Origin: Bacillota bacterium
Lineage (GTDB): Bacteria; Bacillota; Clostridia; TANB77; CAG-465
Direction: 5' to 3'
Assembly: GCA_023460235.1 (NCBI GenBank)
Contig: JAEWRE010000021.1
Coordinates: 1 to 64,000, forward strand
DNA length: 64,000 nt
Shown here: in pieces, positions 62,498-64,000 of the stretch
How the letters are laid out: each line of letters opens with the position of its first letter
Numbering within the stretch: the stretch's first letter is position 1
The notes under the pieces: generated by a model
Database searches by the model: none
Seen by the model: the letters and a program-made list of their open reading frames with translations, nothing else
What the model was told of the DNA's origin: nothing
Translations under genes and position numbers: made by a program

Positions 62498-62776
62498 ATG
62501 TCAAGATCGCTTAAAAAAGGACCTTATGTTGATCAAAGATTACTTGCTAAGATAGAAAAATTAAATGAGCAAGATAAAAAAGAAGCTTTAAAGACTTGGT
62601 CAAGAGCTTCAACTATATATCCTCAAATGATTGGCCATACAATAGCAGTACACGATGGTAGAAAACACGTTCCAGTTTATGTAACTGAAGAAATGGTAGG
62701 ACATAAATTAGGTGAATTTGCACCTACAAGACTATTTAGAGGACACTCAGGAGATAAAAAGAGTAAAGTAAAATAA
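62498..62776 (+). CDS. rpsS: Ribosomal protein S19
   Basis: The 92-residue S19 reads SRSLKKGPYVDQRLL, KTWSRASTIYPQMIGHTIAVHDGRKHVPVYV (in parts) and KLGEFAPTRLFRGH. It is a 30S head protein contacting S13. SD TGGAGGG. Confidence 0.97.
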   Translation: MSRSLKKGPYVDQRLLAKIEKLNEQDKKEALKTWSRASTIYPQMIGHTIAVHDGRKHVPVYVTEEMVGHKLGEFAPTRLFRGHSGDKKSKVK

Positions 62777-62802
62777 ATCTTTAAAAAAGGAGGAGCTTTA
62801 AA

Positions 62803-63135
62803 ATGGAAGCAAAAGCACAATTACGTCATGCAAGAATTAGTGCAAGAAAAGTTAAAATTGTTATTGATACAGTAAGAGGCAAAAACGCAAAAGAAGCAGT
62901 AGCAATATTAAAATATACAAATAAAGCTGCAGCTTCTTTGGTTGAAAAATTAGTTAAATCAGCCATAGCAAATGCAGTAAACAACAACCATATGGACGAA
63001 AGCAAATTATTTATTTCAGAAATATATGCAGATCAAGGTTCTACTATGAAAAGAATTAGACCAGCACCTCAAGGAAGAGCACATAGAGTAAGAAAAAGAA
63101 CAAGTCACATAACAGTTGTAGTAAAAGAAGCGTAA
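62803..63135 (+). CDS. rplV: Ribosomal protein L22
   Basis: The 110-residue L22 contains ARISARKVKIVIDTVRGK and the tunnel loop IRPAPQGRAHRVRKRTSHI. SD AGGAGG. Residues of the macrolide-linked loop look wild type. Confidence 0.97.
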   Translation: MEAKAQLRHARISARKVKIVIDTVRGKNAKEAVAILKYTNKAAASLVEKLVKSAIANAVNNNHMDESKLFISEIYADQGSTMKRIRPAPQGRAHRVRKRTSHITVVVKEA

Positions 63136-63155
63136 GGATTAGGAGGTAATTTAAA

Positions 63156-63812
63156 ATGGGTCAAAAAGTTAATCCACATGGTCTTAGAGTTGGCATAATT
63201 AAAGATTGGTCATCAACTTGGTATGCAAATAAACAAGAATTTTCTAAAAATCTTGTTGAAGATTATGAAATTCGTAAATATTTAAAAAACTTACTTAAAC
63301 CAGCTGGTATTGACAAACTAGATATTTCTAGAAAAGGAAATTCGGTTAAAGTTGATATTTATACTGCAAAGCCTGGTATGATAATAGGTAAAGGCGGAGC
63401 AGCAATTGAAGAATTAAGAGCAAAATTAGGTAAGTTAATAAAAAAAGAAATTTCTTTAAATATAGTTGAAGTTAAAGAAATTGATTTAGCAGCACAATTA
63501 GTTGCTGAAAACATAGCAGCACAATTAGAAAGAAGAATTTCTTTCAGAAAAGCAATGAAGTCTTCAATGCAAAAAACTATGAAAGCAGGAGCTTTAGGTA
63601 TTAAAACTGCTGTATCAGGACGTTTAGGTGGAGCAGAAATTGCAAGAACTGAGCATTATAGTGAAGGAACTATTCCTCTACAAACTTTAAGAGCTGATAT
63701 CGATTACGGTTTTGCAGAAGCAAAAACTACATATGGAATAATTGGTGTAAAAGTTTGGATATATAAAGGTGAAATCCTTCCTGCAAAAAAAGAAGCAAAA
63801 GGAGGTAACTAA
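63156..63812 (+). CDS. rpsC: Ribosomal protein S3
   Basis: The 218-residue S3 begins GQKVNPHGLRVGIIKDWSS, has the KH motif PGMIIGKGGAAIEELRAKL and the C-terminal GRLGGAEIARTEHYSEGTIPLQTLRADIDYG (in parts). It lines the mRNA entry. SD AGGAGG; the rplP ribosome site lies inside its end. Confidence 0.97.
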   Translation: MGQKVNPHGLRVGIIKDWSSTWYANKQEFSKNLVEDYEIRKYLKNLLKPAGIDKLDISRKGNSVKVDIYTAKPGMIIGKGGAAIEELRAKLGKLIKKEISLNIVEVKEIDLAAQLVAENIAAQLERRISFRKAMKSSMQKTMKAGALGIKTAVSGRLGGAEIARTEHYSEGTIPLQTLRADIDYGFAEAKTTYGIIGVKVWIYKGEILPAKKEAKGGN

Positions 63813-63814
63813 AA

Positions 63815-64000
63815 ATGTTGTCACCAAAAAGAACAAAATATAGAAAAGTACAAAAAGGTAGAATTAAGGGTAATGCAACTCGTGGAACAGAAGTTACAGA
63901 TGGAGAATATGGAATACAAGCACAAGAAGCTGCTTGGATAACAGCGAATCAAATTGAATCTGTTAGAATAACTCTTTCAAGATATACAAAAAAAGTAGGT
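63815..64000 (+). CDS. rplP: Ribosomal protein L16, partial (cut by window end)
   Basis: The first 62 codons are present: MLSPKRTKYRKVQKGRIKG, then GTEVTDGEYGIQAQEAAWITANQIESVR, ending RYTKKVG. These match the N-terminal half of L16, the 50S protein that helps place the A-site tRNA. The ATG comes two bases after the rpsC stop, behind AAAGGAGG. The rest lies beyond 64000. Confidence 0.95.
   Translation, partial: MLSPKRTKYRKVQKGRIKGNATRGTEVTDGEYGIQAQEAAWITANQIESVRITLSRYTKKVG

Overview
The window is AT-rich DNA from a spore-forming, Gram-positive, Clostridia-type bacterium. The signs are a GerA-type germination operon, a CwlJ/GerQ pair, the sporulation protease YabG, SepF and DivIVA, a C-terminally anchored D,D-carboxypeptidase, UUG and GUG starts behind strong AGGAGG or AGGTGA ribosome sites, and many vegetative promoters of the TTGACA-N17-TATAAT kind. 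I cannot name a species. The genes look chromosomal. I see no phage, transposase, IS element or CRISPR array.

Layout. 1-1000: tRNA-Asn, then cwlJ-like and gerQ-like spore genes. 1089-5334 (minus strand): a germinant-receptor operon in the order A, C, small two-helix protein, B. 5441-8317: a Mn2+ riboswitch (yybP-ykoY class) in front of a P-type cation ATPase. 8431-10044: a small VanW-domain protein, a probably frameshifted small membrane protein, and ruvA. 10138-15324: division block with ftsE, ftsX, two tandem EnvC-like M23 hydrolases, sepF and divIVA. 15465-30443: prfA, then rpoB-rpoC, a transglutaminase-like protein, and the str operon rpsL-rpsG-fusA-tuf. 30493-43135: a mixed housekeeping stretch with acpP, an ABC exporter, rnc, a radical SAM protein, an Alg14/Alg13-like glycosyltransferase pair, a YitT protein, a split transketolase, rarA, a beta-propeller-type membrane protein, a CvpA protein and an LCP ligase. 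43183-46999: a D,D-carboxypeptidase, a ComEA-like protein, an unknown protein, and an HD-GYP regulator whose receiver has lost its phospho-acceptor Asp.

47110-52305 is the least ordinary part. It is a compact eight-gene operon of Flp/Tad-pilus-like character: TadC-like membrane protein, Flp-like prepilin, CpaB-like protein, a small receiver-like protein, two exported proteins of unknown family, and two TadE/pseudopilin-like proteins. No TadA ATPase, TadB, secretin or prepilin peptidase is present. Its promoter carries a perfect Spo0A box, and its first gene seems to lack any ATG/GTG/TTG start, so about 510 bp of real coding sequence is easily missed.

52331-59143 holds mecA, rpsF-ssb-rpsR, yabG with a SigK-like promoter, rpsT, a tandem-domain ThyX protein, a monofunctional peptidoglycan glycosyltransferase and a Na+/Ca2+ exchanger. 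59309-64000 is the start of the S10 ribosomal operon (rpsJ to a partial rplP), with a long structured leader. The rpoBC/str block and the S10 operon, adjacent in many Firmicutes, are about 29 kb apart here. Structured non-coding stretches before rpoB, between rpsL and rpsG, before tuf, before rpsJ and between rpsJ and rplC are candidate sites of control of ribosome and polymerase synthesis.
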